Below are positions 45,120 through 57,500 of a stretch of DNA of 64,000 bases, piece after piece (within the stretch, counting starts at the first letter, position 1; the number at the start of each line of letters is the position of its first letter). The notes beneath the pieces are model-generated. The model did not search any database. It saw only the letters and a program-made list of their open reading frames with translations, and was not told where the DNA came from. The stretch comes from Deltaproteobacteria bacterium (lineage in GTDB: Bacteria; Desulfobacterota; JAFDED01): contig JAFDED010000012.1 of NCBI GenBank assembly GCA_019310535.1, positions 1 through 64,000 of the forward strand. Direction: 5' to 3'. The position numbers were made by a program, and so were the translations under genes.

Positions 45120-45179
45120 TCCTCGCACCAAAATGCATTCAATGGTGGTTGAACTTTAATAATCTGCGTTAATTCATAA

Positions 45180-45375
45180 TACAAAACAAAAAATACGCAA
45201 TACGAAATATGTGCAAAAGACCGCAATTCAAAACTATATGAGTCGGAATATCTGAGAGTTTTTGGAATTGTTATATTCAAATCTTGAATGTGTTTCGGAT
45301 TCCGAAATTCGAATTTCGGATTTATTTCCAATTCGCATTGCGGCCCGACGCTCTTTGCTTCTCCCTCAGCGATAT
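45180..45375. repeat. AT-rich intergenic repeat with a perfect 20-bp palindrome
   Basis: The stretch between holA and lptE is rich in TTCGGATT/AATTCGAA-type words and includes a perfect palindrome at 45301-45320 (TCCGAAATTC and its complement). It resembles the dispersed intergenic repeats of deltaproteobacterial genomes whose translation gives false NSKFEFRNPK-like peptides; no gene is believed here. Confidence 0.5.
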
Positions 45376-45393
45376 CCAATGAGCAATATCGAC

Positions 45394-45924
45394 TCAGAAT
45401 CCACGGAGTATTCCATCGGCGATAATCAGGGCAGCATCAAAGCCGATGGCCTCCAGGGCGGCTTTTTTCTCCCGCTCTGTGGCCACAATGGTACTTTGAA
45501 CCCGGTATGTCCGGGTCAGAATGATTCCCTTGGCGCTCCACGGGTTCGGGCTCTCTCTCCGCCCTTCCAGAGCCGCATCGAGTATCATGGTGATCCTGTA
45601 TTCACGGGCGGTGAGGTTGCGACGGAATGAGATGGGTTTGATATCCAGTGAGCGTATGGAACACCGGATGTGCGCTTCTGTTTCTCCGGTGGGTTTCAAG
45701 AGGGGCAGGCCTTCAAGGATGAAGCGGTGGTTAATGGCCTCGGCTAGGATAAGGTCCAGCCCTGGATGTCGGGTGTGATTTTCGATAATGGGACCGGCCA
45801 GCACATATTGACCTACCTCTCTGGAAGGGCGTCCACCGGCGAAGTGATACCCGCACCCTCCCAGGGATGCGATCATTATGGCGACCGAGACGAAATATGC
45901 TCCTCTTAAATTTTTTCGCATCAT
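45394..45924 (-). CDS. lptE: LPS-assembly lipoprotein LptE
   Basis: 176 aa. Lipoprotein signal peptide with lipobox SLGGC near residue 24, followed by GYHFAGG, the LptE opening. The mature domain alternates strands and helices (GLDLILAEAINHRFILEGLP, YRITMILDAALEGR). It plugs the LptD barrel that inserts LPS into the outer membrane. Sequence conservation in this family is low, so the call rests on the lipobox-GYHF motif, size and position between leuS and holA, the usual leuS-lptE-holA order. Confidence 0.85.
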   Translation of the reverse strand: MMRKNLRGAYFVSVAIMIASLGGCGYHFAGGRPSREVGQYVLAGPIIENHTRHPGLDLILAEAINHRFILEGLPLLKPTGETEAHIRCSIRSLDIKPISFRRNLTAREYRITMILDAALEGRRESPNPWSAKGIILTRTYRVQSTIVATEREKKAALEAIGFDAALIIADGILRGF

Positions 45925-45988
45925 GCCGCAACAAAGCCCGGGTTATGGTGCCGTCCTCTCTATCACCTTTTTACTGTCCCTTGCCGAC

Positions 45989-48499
<2,511 letters not shown>

Positions 48500-48523
48500 G
48501 GTCGCAAAGTCTCCTTTAAAGAT

Positions 48524-49408
48524 TCACCGCGTGGAGGTTTCTTCAGATTCTTGTGCATACCTTTGGTCCAAGATCTTTACTGAGACATTTTTCATAATTC
48601 GCTTCCGGAGAGTTCTTACAGCGTCATCCTGGAGGGATTTTATCAGGTCTGCATAAATTGTGTTCTTCACCTTTTCAAAAGGCTGGGCATAGGCGGGCTT
48701 TCGGTCTTCCAGTTTGACGATATGATATCCGTATCTTGTCCAGACCACATCGCTGATCTCGCCTTTTTTCAACTGAAAAACGGCCTTCTCGAAACTGGGG
48801 AGCATCTTTCCGCGGGAAAACCAGGTCAGCAATCCCCCATTACCGGCATCGGGGGCAATGGATCGGTCCCGCGCCAACCGGGAAAAATCTCCCCCGTCTT
48901 TCAGAAGCACGAGAATCTCCTCGGCCTCTTTCTTGGTCCTGACCAGGATGTGTCGGGCCAGCACCTCCTCCGGCCGCGTGTAATCACTGATGTGTTCATG
49001 ATAATATGCCCTGAGGTCATCCTCGGAAGGCGGCCTGCGCTCTTCCCGAATGAAGTATAAAACCAGTTGCTTAGATAAAAAATTGCGTTCCAAGGTCTCC
49101 AGCCGCGTACGGATTGCATTATCTTTGTCCAGGCCTATCTTGCGGGCTTCCATCTCGAATAGATGCAGATCGATCAGCTTTTGCAGAAGATCTTTTCGCC
49201 CTTCGGGCGTTGAATACTCCTTCCTGAATTCCGAAGGGATGGTCATCAAGGCCTGCTCCAGATCGAACAGAGTGATCAGCCGATCCCCCACTTTCGCCAG
49301 CACTGTGGATGGATCTTCCTTGTTGTAGGCCGTGTCTCCAGCATGGAGGTATCCTCCCAATATCATGATTGCAGCCAGAAGGGCGATCGAAAAATTCGAA
49401 AGTTTCAT
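48524..49408 (-). CDS. Periplasmic PpiC-type peptidyl-prolyl cis-trans isomerase
   Basis: 294 aa from ATG 49408 with GGGAGGGA upstream; the longer open frame to 49726 has no fitting start. Signal peptide in residues 1-24 (NFSIALLAAIMILGGYLHAG). SurA-like N-terminal helical region (about 30-150), then a parvulin domain, residues about 160-255: EVLARHILVRTKKEAEEIL, GGDFSRLARDRS, GGLLTWFSRGKMLPSFEKAV, GYHIVKLED. It folds outer-membrane proteins in the periplasm. Just upstream of leuS (25 nt). Confidence 0.92.
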   Translation of the reverse strand: MKLSNFSIALLAAIMILGGYLHAGDTAYNKEDPSTVLAKVGDRLITLFDLEQALMTIPSEFRKEYSTPEGRKDLLQKLIDLHLFEMEARKIGLDKDNAIRTRLETLERNFLSKQLVLYFIREERRPPSEDDLRAYYHEHISDYTRPEEVLARHILVRTKKEAEEILVLLKDGGDFSRLARDRSIAPDAGNGGLLTWFSRGKMLPSFEKAVFQLKKGEISDVVWTRYGYHIVKLEDRKPAYAQPFEKVKNTIYADLIKSLQDDAVRTLRKRIMKNVSVKILDQRYAQESEETSTR

Positions 49409-49602
49409 TCTTTTCTGTCCCTCCCTGATGATGATGAATCCTCGCGCTGTATAGCTGTATATATGGATTATGAAAGTCTCCGGGGATTTTCCCCGGAGAA
49501 AGTTTTTCCTTCCGGAACTAGTGAATGAGGGAAAGAAAATAGACCGCCCGCATCTTTTAGTAATGCATATCACACACCCCCCTGCAATGCAACGGGGTTT
49601 GC

Positions 49603-50148
49603 TTATTTCTCTGCTTGCCTGCCTGATTTTCCCTCTAAAGGTCCATCCAGTATATGGTGGAACCTTGTGCGCCCGTAAAAATACACAACCAGAACGGCTG
49701 TCCCGATTACTTCGGGTACAAACCATTCAGGACCATACACGTACTTAAGCCACAGGGCATAAAAATATCCAATGCTATCATGGGTGGGCAGTCCACGGTC
49801 AAATTGAAAGCCCAGCAATGGGAAAAACATCGTTGTTGGGTGGCTCCAATTTGAGTCGAGATAATGGTGCCCCAGCATGATCCAGGCGTAAGGGATCCAA
49901 TCACGCCGCCACAGGTAAGCAAACAGGATCGCCAGCCCGGAAAACAGTAAGGTATGGGCAAACAGCCTGGATGTGTGATACCCTTTCAGAACTATTAAGG
50001 CCAGGAATTTATCCACGATGTCCGGAAGCAGGGCGGCCAGGCACAAAGGCCAGAAAGTTACACTCCAGCGGGCAAAGCGGTGCGGAAATAACCATTTCAG
50101 TGAGACTATGGCTCCCAGTGTCAAACCGACGTGTGCAGGGATAAACAT
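49603..50148 (-). CDS. Inner-membrane metal-dependent-hydrolase-like protein (DUF457/YdjM type)
   Basis: 181 aa from ATG 50148 (MFIPAHVGLTLGAIVSL); the longer frame begins at 50205. About four to five membrane segments and conserved His/Asp: PAHVGLT at the start, LLPDIVDK (about residue 45), FAHTLLFS, GHHYLDSNWSHPTT, which match the LexA-regulated/YdjM-like family where such residues are thought to bind metal. Function unknown. It is 150 bp downstream of a thioesterase gene and ends close to the PpiC gene. Confidence 0.75.
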   Translation of the reverse strand: MFIPAHVGLTLGAIVSLKWLFPHRFARWSVTFWPLCLAALLPDIVDKFLALIVLKGYHTSRLFAHTLLFSGLAILFAYLWRRDWIPYAWIMLGHHYLDSNWSHPTTMFFPLLGFQFDRGLPTHDSIGYFYALWLKYVYGPEWFVPEVIGTAVLVVYFYGRTRFHHILDGPLEGKSGRQAEK

Positions 50149-50301
50149 TACTATGCCTACAGGTCTCCGGACAGGGTATTCGCAAGCAGGATGAGCTGCG
50201 CCCAACGATATTTTGCGGGATTGTCATTGACCACCGGATTAGTTGTGTTGAGTACGGCCCGCCTCACCTTTTCGAGCATTATGATGGTGGCCGGGCATCC
50301 C

Positions 50302-50730
50302 TCATGGCTGCTCCAGGAATGAAATTTTGTCATCTTTGCGATACACCAGCGCTTGGCATATGGCGATGAGCCTGCCTTGGTCTTCTCGAACACGGATTTC
50401 GTAAGCGGCGGTGCGCCGCGATCGGCTCTGCTCCCGGGCCTCGGCCTGCAACACGGCCCCCAACGAAGGTGAAGCTATATACGTTATATTCATGTTGAGA
50501 GCAACGGCGACGGTTCCGTGAGAGTTGCCGGCCATCTCGAACGCCTCATCCACCAGCGAGAAAATAGCCCCTCCATGCGGCCTGCCGAATATGTTTGCAT
50601 TGTGGGGTTCCAGTCTCATTTCCACCAGGGCGTAACCCTTACCTACCTCAAGTACACGAATCCCCAGATGCCGTGCAAACGGCTCATCTTCACCCCTCCG
50701 CCGCAGAGTCTGAAATACTTTTTCATTCAA
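50302..50730 (-). CDS. PaaI-type hotdog thioesterase
   Basis: 142 aa hotdog-fold acyl-CoA thioesterase. The active-site region FGRPHGGAIFSLVDEAFEMA holds the HGG motif and the catalytic acidic residue on the following helix; NMNITYIASPSLGAVLQAEA forms the central beta strands. It probably hydrolyses aromatic or medium acyl-CoAs in the cytosol, as PaaI does in phenylacetate-type pathways; substrate unknown. Confidence 0.88.
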   Translation of the reverse strand: MNEKVFQTLRRRGEDEPFARHLGIRVLEVGKGYALVEMRLEPHNANIFGRPHGGAIFSLVDEAFEMAGNSHGTVAVALNMNITYIASPSLGAVLQAEAREQSRSRRTAAYEIRVREDQGRLIAICQALVYRKDDKISFLEQP

Positions 50731-50913
50731 AGCCCACCTCCATGAGCCCTTTGCGTTGTCAGCGAACCTTCAATAGCCTGCCGCAGAGATCGCTGAGAGT
50801 GCAGGGAAAAGATAAATTTAAAAAATCTTTAGAATTATCCACTTTGATCAGCAATATATTGATCAACGATATTACAGTCAAATTGCCGCCAATAAAAGAT
50901 GAAGAATGTTGCT

Positions 50914-51058
50914 GGGGTGGCCCGGACGACTTGTCGTCCGGGTCGCGAAGCGACAAGAGGTTTTGCCCGGTGCATCCCGCGCCCGGGGACTATTAAACGA
51001 GCCATATACTGCCCCTTGCTGCTGCGCGGCCCGGACAATACATTGTCCGGACCACCCC
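50914..51058. repeat. 145-bp structured element with terminal inverted repeats and paired hairpins
   Basis: GGGGTGGCCCGGAC (50914-50927) at the left end and its 13/14 complement (51045-51058) at the right end form terminal inverted repeats. Each end also folds on itself: CCCGGACGAC/GTCGTCCGGG (50921-50942, loop TT) and CCGGACAAT/ATTGTCCGG (51031-51050, loop AC). A third small hairpin (GTCGC-GAA-GCGAC, 50943-50955) lies inside. No ORF. Looks like a REP/BIME- or MITE-like element. Confidence 0.6.
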
Positions 51059-51227
51059 TCATGCAACCTGAATGCTATTAAGGTTTGGCCGGTATTGAAT
51101 CACAGCTTTCGGCCTAATGGTTAAGCAATAATAATTTAATCAAGCAATTAAAGTTTTATTTGCTGACCTGATAGGATAATCATAAAAATCTTTTTTGCAT
51201 TCTGCGGTCTCTGTGGTAAATTCTTGA

Positions 51228-54200
51228 TCAATTTCCAGTGCCGTCCATTGCCGCATCCATGAACAAGGTCTTTGCCTCACCCGTACGGGCGAACAGGATG
51301 ATAGCCTCTTTGACTGGCTTTTCGCTGGCCTTTGCCAGAGACCGCGCATAGAGGAGTAGCTGAGGCCGGTAAACGGATACTCTTTCTTCCACAGCGCTGC
51401 CGTCCACGCGGTCGGTCTTGTAATCCACCACCACCAGGCCGTCGGTTTCTTCGATGACGAGATCCACTGAACCCTCCACGATTTTCCCCTCGATATGCAC
51501 GGAAAGGGGCACCTCCCGGAAGAGGCGTCGGGCCGCCCGAGCCCTGGCCATCAAGGGATTTCGCAGGCAGTTGAGGGCCATCCGAAGCAGCAGGTCTTCT
51601 TCCCCTTTTACGCTATAGATAGTTGCCGCATGCCGAACCCTGCGCTCCAGGTCTGCCCCTTCCCGTAATTCAACTGCCTCCATAATCGCATGAAAGGCCC
51701 GCCCCAGATCGAGGGCGTCCGGTCCTGCCGGGGTTATCGTGGTATCGCCGCCTTCCCTCAGTTTCTCCGCACCCGAGGGCGTGACTAAATTGATGGAGCG
51801 CGGCGTTTGTACAACCAAGCGTTCCCGTTTTTCCTTCCAGCGTCGGTAATGTGCAAGAACGTTATCCGGGTGCTCATCCCCTGCGGCACATTTCCCCGGC
51901 ATTTTCGGAAAGGGAAAAACCTCTCCCTTTCCATCATTGGCATCGTTTTTCGTAAGGGCCGGGGTCACCTCCGTCCGTCTGACGCTGACGGCCATGGGCG
52001 GTAAAGAGTCCAGGGCTTTCTTCATGCATGCACCAAAGCTTTTCTTTTTTGCCGGAGAGTCCGGGATCACCAGCCAGTCACGCGCCCGGGTGGCTGCCAC
52101 GTATAAAAGCCGCAGGTCCTCCGCCTCCTCGCGTACCTTGTTCCATTCGAGCGCTCTGCTGTAACCAGGGGTGCAGAAACCGCTTTTACTGCCCCCCAGG
52201 GAGAGGTCAAGACGGCCCTCAGACCAGTTGGCGATGCAGTTGCTGCCATGGTTCGGGGAACTCATCAGGTTGGCCAGGATCACCACCGGAAACTCCAATC
52301 CCTTGGCCTTGTGGATGGTCAAGAGGTTAACTGCATTCTTTTCCTCGTCTGATGCAGTGAAATCCTCCTCCTGGTACTCCTCACGTCGCATCCGATCCAG
52401 CCAGTGGACGAAGCGACGGAAAGAAATCCCTGCCATCCCAAAGGCCCGGGCCTGGCCCATCAGTTTGTGCAGATTGAAGACTGCCTGACGACCGCCGGTC
52501 TGCAAAGAAAGCCGCTCCAGGGTCCGCGTTCGTTCCAGAAGAAGCCCCATAACCCTGGCGGGTGGCAGCGTGTTTCTGACGGAGTTGAGTTCCCGGAGGA
52601 GGTGAAATGCCTGACCCAATGAAGAACTTTCGTCCGGGCATCCTCGCTGATAGTCCAGGATCCCTCCATTGGCTTTGTAAAGGAAGATCTCCTCGTCCGA
52701 GACGCCGAAATAGGAGGAGCGGAGCGCGCCTACCAGAGCCGGCTCATCGCGAGGGTTATCCACCGCTGACAGTATTGCTGCCAGATGCACGGTCTCATCC
52801 CGGCGGTAGAACCGCCGTCCAGCCTCCAGCCGGTAGGGGATACCTCGGTCTCGAAGAGAGTCCTCATAGGCCTCGATTCCGCTTGAGATCGGAAATAAAA
52901 CGGCAACATCCCCGAATCGAGAGGGCCGCCATTGTCCCGTGTCCTTCTCCCATACCGTCCATTCCAAAGCGGCAATTGCTTCGGCGATCCGGTCCGCCTC
53001 CTTCCGGCGGACCTCATCAATGCCGGAATCACCGGGCTCCAATCCCACCGCCAGGCGCTGCACCGCCGCGGCCTGGCCCTCGTCCGGCCGAAAAGGATGC
53101 AGGTCCTCATAAACCGGCTGGTAGTTGCCATCGTCCGGCGGCTGGATAAGCGGCCGGAAGGTTTCGTTGACCCAGCGAATAACTCCAGGCACTGACCGGA
53201 AGTTCTGGACGATGGGGATAATTTCGCCCTGCTCTGCCAGTATTTCCCGGGCGCGCGCATAAATCTCCAGGTCGGCCCGCCGGAAGCGGTAAATGGACTG
53301 TTTGGGGTCCCCTACCAGAAAGAGTTTACCGGGAGACAGCCGCACATCATCCCATCGGGCGGCGCATGGCGTATCTTCCGCCAGAAAGAAAATAATTTCC
53401 GCCTGTAGGGGGTCAGTGTCCTGGAATTCGTCCACCAGAATGTGCCGGAACCGCTCCTGGAAATGTCCGCGCACCTCGAAATTATGTTGCAGCAGGTCTC
53501 GGGCGCGGACCAGTAAATCATGGAAATCCAACTGGCCGCGCTGCAGCTTTTCCTGCTGCACGTAGTTCACAAATCCTGACAATTCTCGGAAGAGCTCCAT
53601 GGCTATATTACCGCATACATCCTTCCGGAACCCCTCCAGATAATGTTTCAGTTGTTCGCACAGCTGCTTTTGAGTATCACATGCCTCTCCCGACCGCCAG
53701 TTTTTCTTGTTTCCTCTGTCCGCGCTGATGGAAAGTTCATTAAGAATAAGACCCAGGGATCCCTCCTCATCAAGGGACAGGATTTTTTCAAGTTGCAGTT
53801 CCAGGTACTCTATTTGTTTGAATCCTTTATCCGAGGGGTCGAGGCAGGCATGTTTTAATTTATTGAGATTTTCCACAGACTCCTGAAAAAAGTGGATGAA
53901 TTTTACAGAGTCGGGTTTATGGGGAATGTTTTGCATGGACAAAGGGAGCAGTTCGCGGTGGTTATAAAGGTGCGTGGCAATTTTTTTCATTTGCTCCACA
54001 GTAATGCCTGGAAGGAGGGCCTGTCGTATCCCCCAGGCGCCCTCTTCCATCCGGAGGGCCAGCCACCGCTCCCACAGTTCGTCCACCAGGAGATTGTTTC
54101 CCATCTCGTCTAAGATAGAAAAGTAAGGGTCGATGCCGACCTCCACCGGCCGTTCCCGCAGGATGGCGGCGGCAAAGGCATGGATGGTGGATATACATGC

Positions 54201-54509
54201 CCGATCCAGGTTCCAGATGGCGCGTTGGAGGCGCGGGTTTTTCCGGACATTCTTTTCCAGCTCCTGCCGAATCCGCTCCTTCAACTCGGCGGACGCCTTC
54301 TCGGTGAATGTTATGACCACCAGGTTTTCCATGCTCATTTTGGTGTCGGATCGGAGGATATCCAGCACGCGATCAACCAGAAGGCTGGTTTTGCCCGTTC
54401 CGGCCCCGGCCTGCACGCACGGGCATCGATCACGGCACTGCACAGCCCGTTCCCGCTGTTCCTTGTCCACAAGCGCTTCGGGAATTGGTTTGTTTCGATT
54501 CATTTTCAT
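51228..54509 (-). CDS. addA: UvrD/REP-family helicase-nuclease, AddA type
   Basis: 1093 aa from ATG 54509, overlapping the addB stop by 4 nt. Superfamily 1A helicase: Walker A QAGAGTGKTS (residues 33-42), Ia VITFTEKASAEL, II ILVDEFQDTDPLQ, III LVGDPKQSIYRFRRAD, IV NFRSVPGVIRWVNETF, V NLLTIHKAKGLEFPVVILAN, VI LLYVAATRARDWLVI. The C-terminal PD-(D/E)XK nuclease is intact: EGSVDLVIEETDGLVVVDYK followed by TD and YRPQLLLYARSL. With AddB it resects double-strand breaks up to a Chi-like site before RecA loading, and degrades foreign DNA ends. Confidence 0.93.
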   Translation of the reverse strand: MKMNRNKPIPEALVDKEQRERAVQCRDRCPCVQAGAGTGKTSLLVDRVLDILRSDTKMSMENLVVITFTEKASAELKERIRQELEKNVRKNPRLQRAIWNLDRACISTIHAFAAAILRERPVEVGIDPYFSILDEMGNNLLVDELWERWLALRMEEGAWGIRQALLPGITVEQMKKIATHLYNHRELLPLSMQNIPHKPDSVKFIHFFQESVENLNKLKHACLDPSDKGFKQIEYLELQLEKILSLDEEGSLGLILNELSISADRGNKKNWRSGEACDTQKQLCEQLKHYLEGFRKDVCGNIAMELFRELSGFVNYVQQEKLQRGQLDFHDLLVRARDLLQHNFEVRGHFQERFRHILVDEFQDTDPLQAEIIFFLAEDTPCAARWDDVRLSPGKLFLVGDPKQSIYRFRRADLEIYARAREILAEQGEIIPIVQNFRSVPGVIRWVNETFRPLIQPPDDGNYQPVYEDLHPFRPDEGQAAAVQRLAVGLEPGDSGIDEVRRKEADRIAEAIAALEWTVWEKDTGQWRPSRFGDVAVLFPISSGIEAYEDSLRDRGIPYRLEAGRRFYRRDETVHLAAILSAVDNPRDEPALVGALRSSYFGVSDEEIFLYKANGGILDYQRGCPDESSSLGQAFHLLRELNSVRNTLPPARVMGLLLERTRTLERLSLQTGGRQAVFNLHKLMGQARAFGMAGISFRRFVHWLDRMRREEYQEEDFTASDEEKNAVNLLTIHKAKGLEFPVVILANLMSSPNHGSNCIANWSEGRLDLSLGGSKSGFCTPGYSRALEWNKVREEAEDLRLLYVAATRARDWLVIPDSPAKKKSFGACMKKALDSLPPMAVSVRRTEVTPALTKNDANDGKGEVFPFPKMPGKCAAGDEHPDNVLAHYRRWKEKRERLVVQTPRSINLVTPSGAEKLREGGDTTITPAGPDALDLGRAFHAIMEAVELREGADLERRVRHAATIYSVKGEEDLLLRMALNCLRNPLMARARAARRLFREVPLSVHIEGKIVEGSVDLVIEETDGLVVVDYKTDRVDGSAVEERVSVYRPQLLLYARSLAKASEKPVKEAIILFARTGEAKTLFMDAAMDGTGN

Positions 54510-57500
54510 GGTTGTGCCGTCCGGATGTTCCTGAGTCGCTGGAACGGAGCCAGGGCCGGGTCGCCTTGTTTGCGGCGGAGCGTTGACCTTCTCTCGGGCC
54601 CGCAAGCGGGACTGTAATCGCAGCCCCGGCAGATATCTTCCCCCCCGGTCTGTATGAAAATGCCACCCACGATACCCTCCACAATTAAGGCCACAATCTC
54701 CCGCAGTTTGTCTTCCATAGCGTGGATTTCATCCGAAAGTAAGGGCTCCCTCTTAAACCCACCCTGGCGGCTGACATAATAATACTGGGCATCTACCTGC
54801 TTAACACCCATGGAGGCCAGAAAGTGCCGGGCTGCTAGGGCATATACTGGAAGCTGGATCTGGCGGCCGCCGTGGAAATCCTGCGGTTTTAATCCCCGCC
54901 TTCTACTCTTATAATCCACGATCCGGGCGGCTCGGCCATCCTCCGACAGATCGATCCGGTCCACCCGCCCCTGAAGGATTACCAGGGTTTGGGCATCCAG
55001 TTGAAGCTTGAGGGGGCTCAATTCAAGGGCGTGGCTCGCGTGTTTGTGGGGGCTGGGTGGAAAACTTACCTCCACGTGCCTTGGGATAAACTGTCCATCC
55101 TCCGCAAGCTCTTCATATATGAATTCCTCCATCTCCGCACGCAGCCGCCTGCGTTCCAGTTCCCAGGACATCTCATGACCTGTGTGCCCCACAGATTGCT
55201 GCCACCGGCACCATCGATCAACCAGGCTCTGCATGCATCTCCGGTAATTCTCCAACCGCGAGCGCAGGAGGGGAGCTTCACCACTGTCCACGATCTGGCG
55301 GTAAAAATCCCGCAGTATTCGATGAACCAGACGGCCTCGTTCCCTGGCCGGTAAGGTCAACACCGGCTCCGGCTCCTGCAATGGGTTAAGAGACAGCACG
55401 TAACGAAGGTAGTAACGGAAAGGGCACGCGGCATACTCTTCCAGGGCGGTGGGGCTGGGCGTCCCGAGGGCTGGATGAAAACGCCGGCGCAGGAGTTCAC
55501 GCGCCTCCTTGCCCAGCAAAGCGCCATCATAGGAGCTCAGCCGCACCGCCTCGCACCGCCGGGCATGCGCCTCTCGGGCTGAATGAAAAACAGGGGAAAG
55601 CCGCTCAAGGCATCGGATGACTGACTCACCGCCCTTCTTCAGCCTCGCCAAGTGGTATTCCCCTTCGTCCAGCGCGTCGGAGTCTTCCGGGTGACTCAGA
55701 GGAACGGACGAAACCCATCGATACCACGATGAACTCTTGAGATCGTTCAGGTCTGTACGTTTCCCCTCCAGGACTTCGGCCATGTGGAAGAGGAAACCGG
55801 AAAGCGCCAGGGGACGGCCCGTTACTGGTTCCATGCGTGGATGTGTGAGAATCAACCGCTCTCGTGCAGCGCCGACTGTGAGCACAAAAAGCAATTCTTC
55901 CTCCGCGTGTCGCCGATACTGGGGTGTTAAGGCTAGAGGGTCACCCCGATGATGTCCCAATGCCTTCCGCTCGACATCGGAGAGAATGGGATCGGGGTGG
56001 ATGCGCTGAGGAAAAACACCGTCTGCCAGCCCCGGCACGAAAAGCGCTCGGAAGGAAATACCCCTGGACTCCATGAGTCCGCAGACGTGCACCCCGCTGC
56101 GCTGGAATGCACCAATCCTGCGGTTTTTCCGGGCAAGTGTCCTGACGATCGTTTCCCGGAAATCGGCGATCGTCGCCTCCGGAATCATGCTGTCCAGGAT
56201 GCGGAGTTCCTCCACGGCTTTTAGAACCTCTTCCAAACCGTCGGCATCGGAACGGATATATCGCCGGATCAACCGCAGCGTGAGTTCCGCCCACCGGGAC
56301 CATGAAGCTCGAGACGGGAACGATTCCAGATCCTTTATAAGAATATCCACGAAGCGCCGAAAGAGAACAACCTGCTTTCGGTGTTCATCCCTTGCCCCTT
56401 CGTCCCCGCCCTCTTCCTCTTCCATAGGGGAATCGTAGCGCTTTTCCATATTTTCCAATCGCTTTATCCACTGCTCCCGGCCACGGATGACCCCCGCCTC
56501 CATGCTGAGGACGTTCCATTTAGCAATGGCGCATTCATCGTCCGCGCATCCGAGGATGGTCCCAAACGGAACCGGAGCGCTGGCGATGAACTCCATGACG
56601 TCAAATCGCCGAAAAGGGGTATCCACAAGATCCAGCAGCATCCGCACGCCTCTGCCCGCGGAGGTGGTCTCCAGCGGCACGCCGGGGATCAAACAATAGG
56701 GAATTCCCAGAGGTTCGAAGATCTCCTGCACCAGCCGCGCGTATGGCTCCCGACTACGGAGAAGAACACCCATCTCATGGAACGGGATACCGTCTGCCGC
56801 AAGGCGGAGTATCTCCCGGGCAATTTCGCGAATTTCTCCGACCTCCCCGGGCGCCCCCACCACGATGACACATGGATCCACAACGGCCGTGCCCGCGCGT
56901 GGACCGATGGTGAAAAGCCGACGCCGCAGCTTGTCAATGGAATGGTCCGTTTCGGACTCCATAGTGCGGCTCACGCGAAAGCCATGGCTCTTGAGCCATG
57001 ATAAGGTGGGACAGGCAAAGCGAAATGCCCTGGAAGGTTCCCAGGGAAGGAAAACAAGCATGCGAAGGTGGGGCAATAGCGATTCCAACACCTTTCTCTG
57101 CGCGGCGTTGAAATCGTACATGCCATAAACCAGCAACTCATCCGTATCCAGTAGGCGAGGAAACGCGGGAGCCTCTTCCGCAGCCAGTCGGAACAGGTCG
57201 CTCTCATCGTAGGCCTTTTGAGAGAGCCTTTTCTGGTAATGGTCATACAGATGGGCCAGTTCTTGAAGCTTTTCCCGCGCTGAACTGTCGCAGGCACCTG
57301 CTACATGGAGAAGATTTTCGACACCCATGCAGGCCAACCGGAGATCTGAGAAGACATTCCGTAGGAGGCGATGAAATCCTCTCCGATTATGCAAAGGGTA
57401 GAAATATCCATCGCCGGGGATTTTGCTGCAAACCTCCTTTGCGAAGATTTCCTCTGCCGTAACCGGAGCACGGATTTGCCCGAGATCCTCCAGCTTCCCA

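Noticed and set aside
45098-45379. 93-codon minus ORF with NPKFEFRNPKHIQ-type translation
   Set aside because: This kind of peptide is the false translation of dispersed AT-rich intergenic repeats; no SD or gene context.
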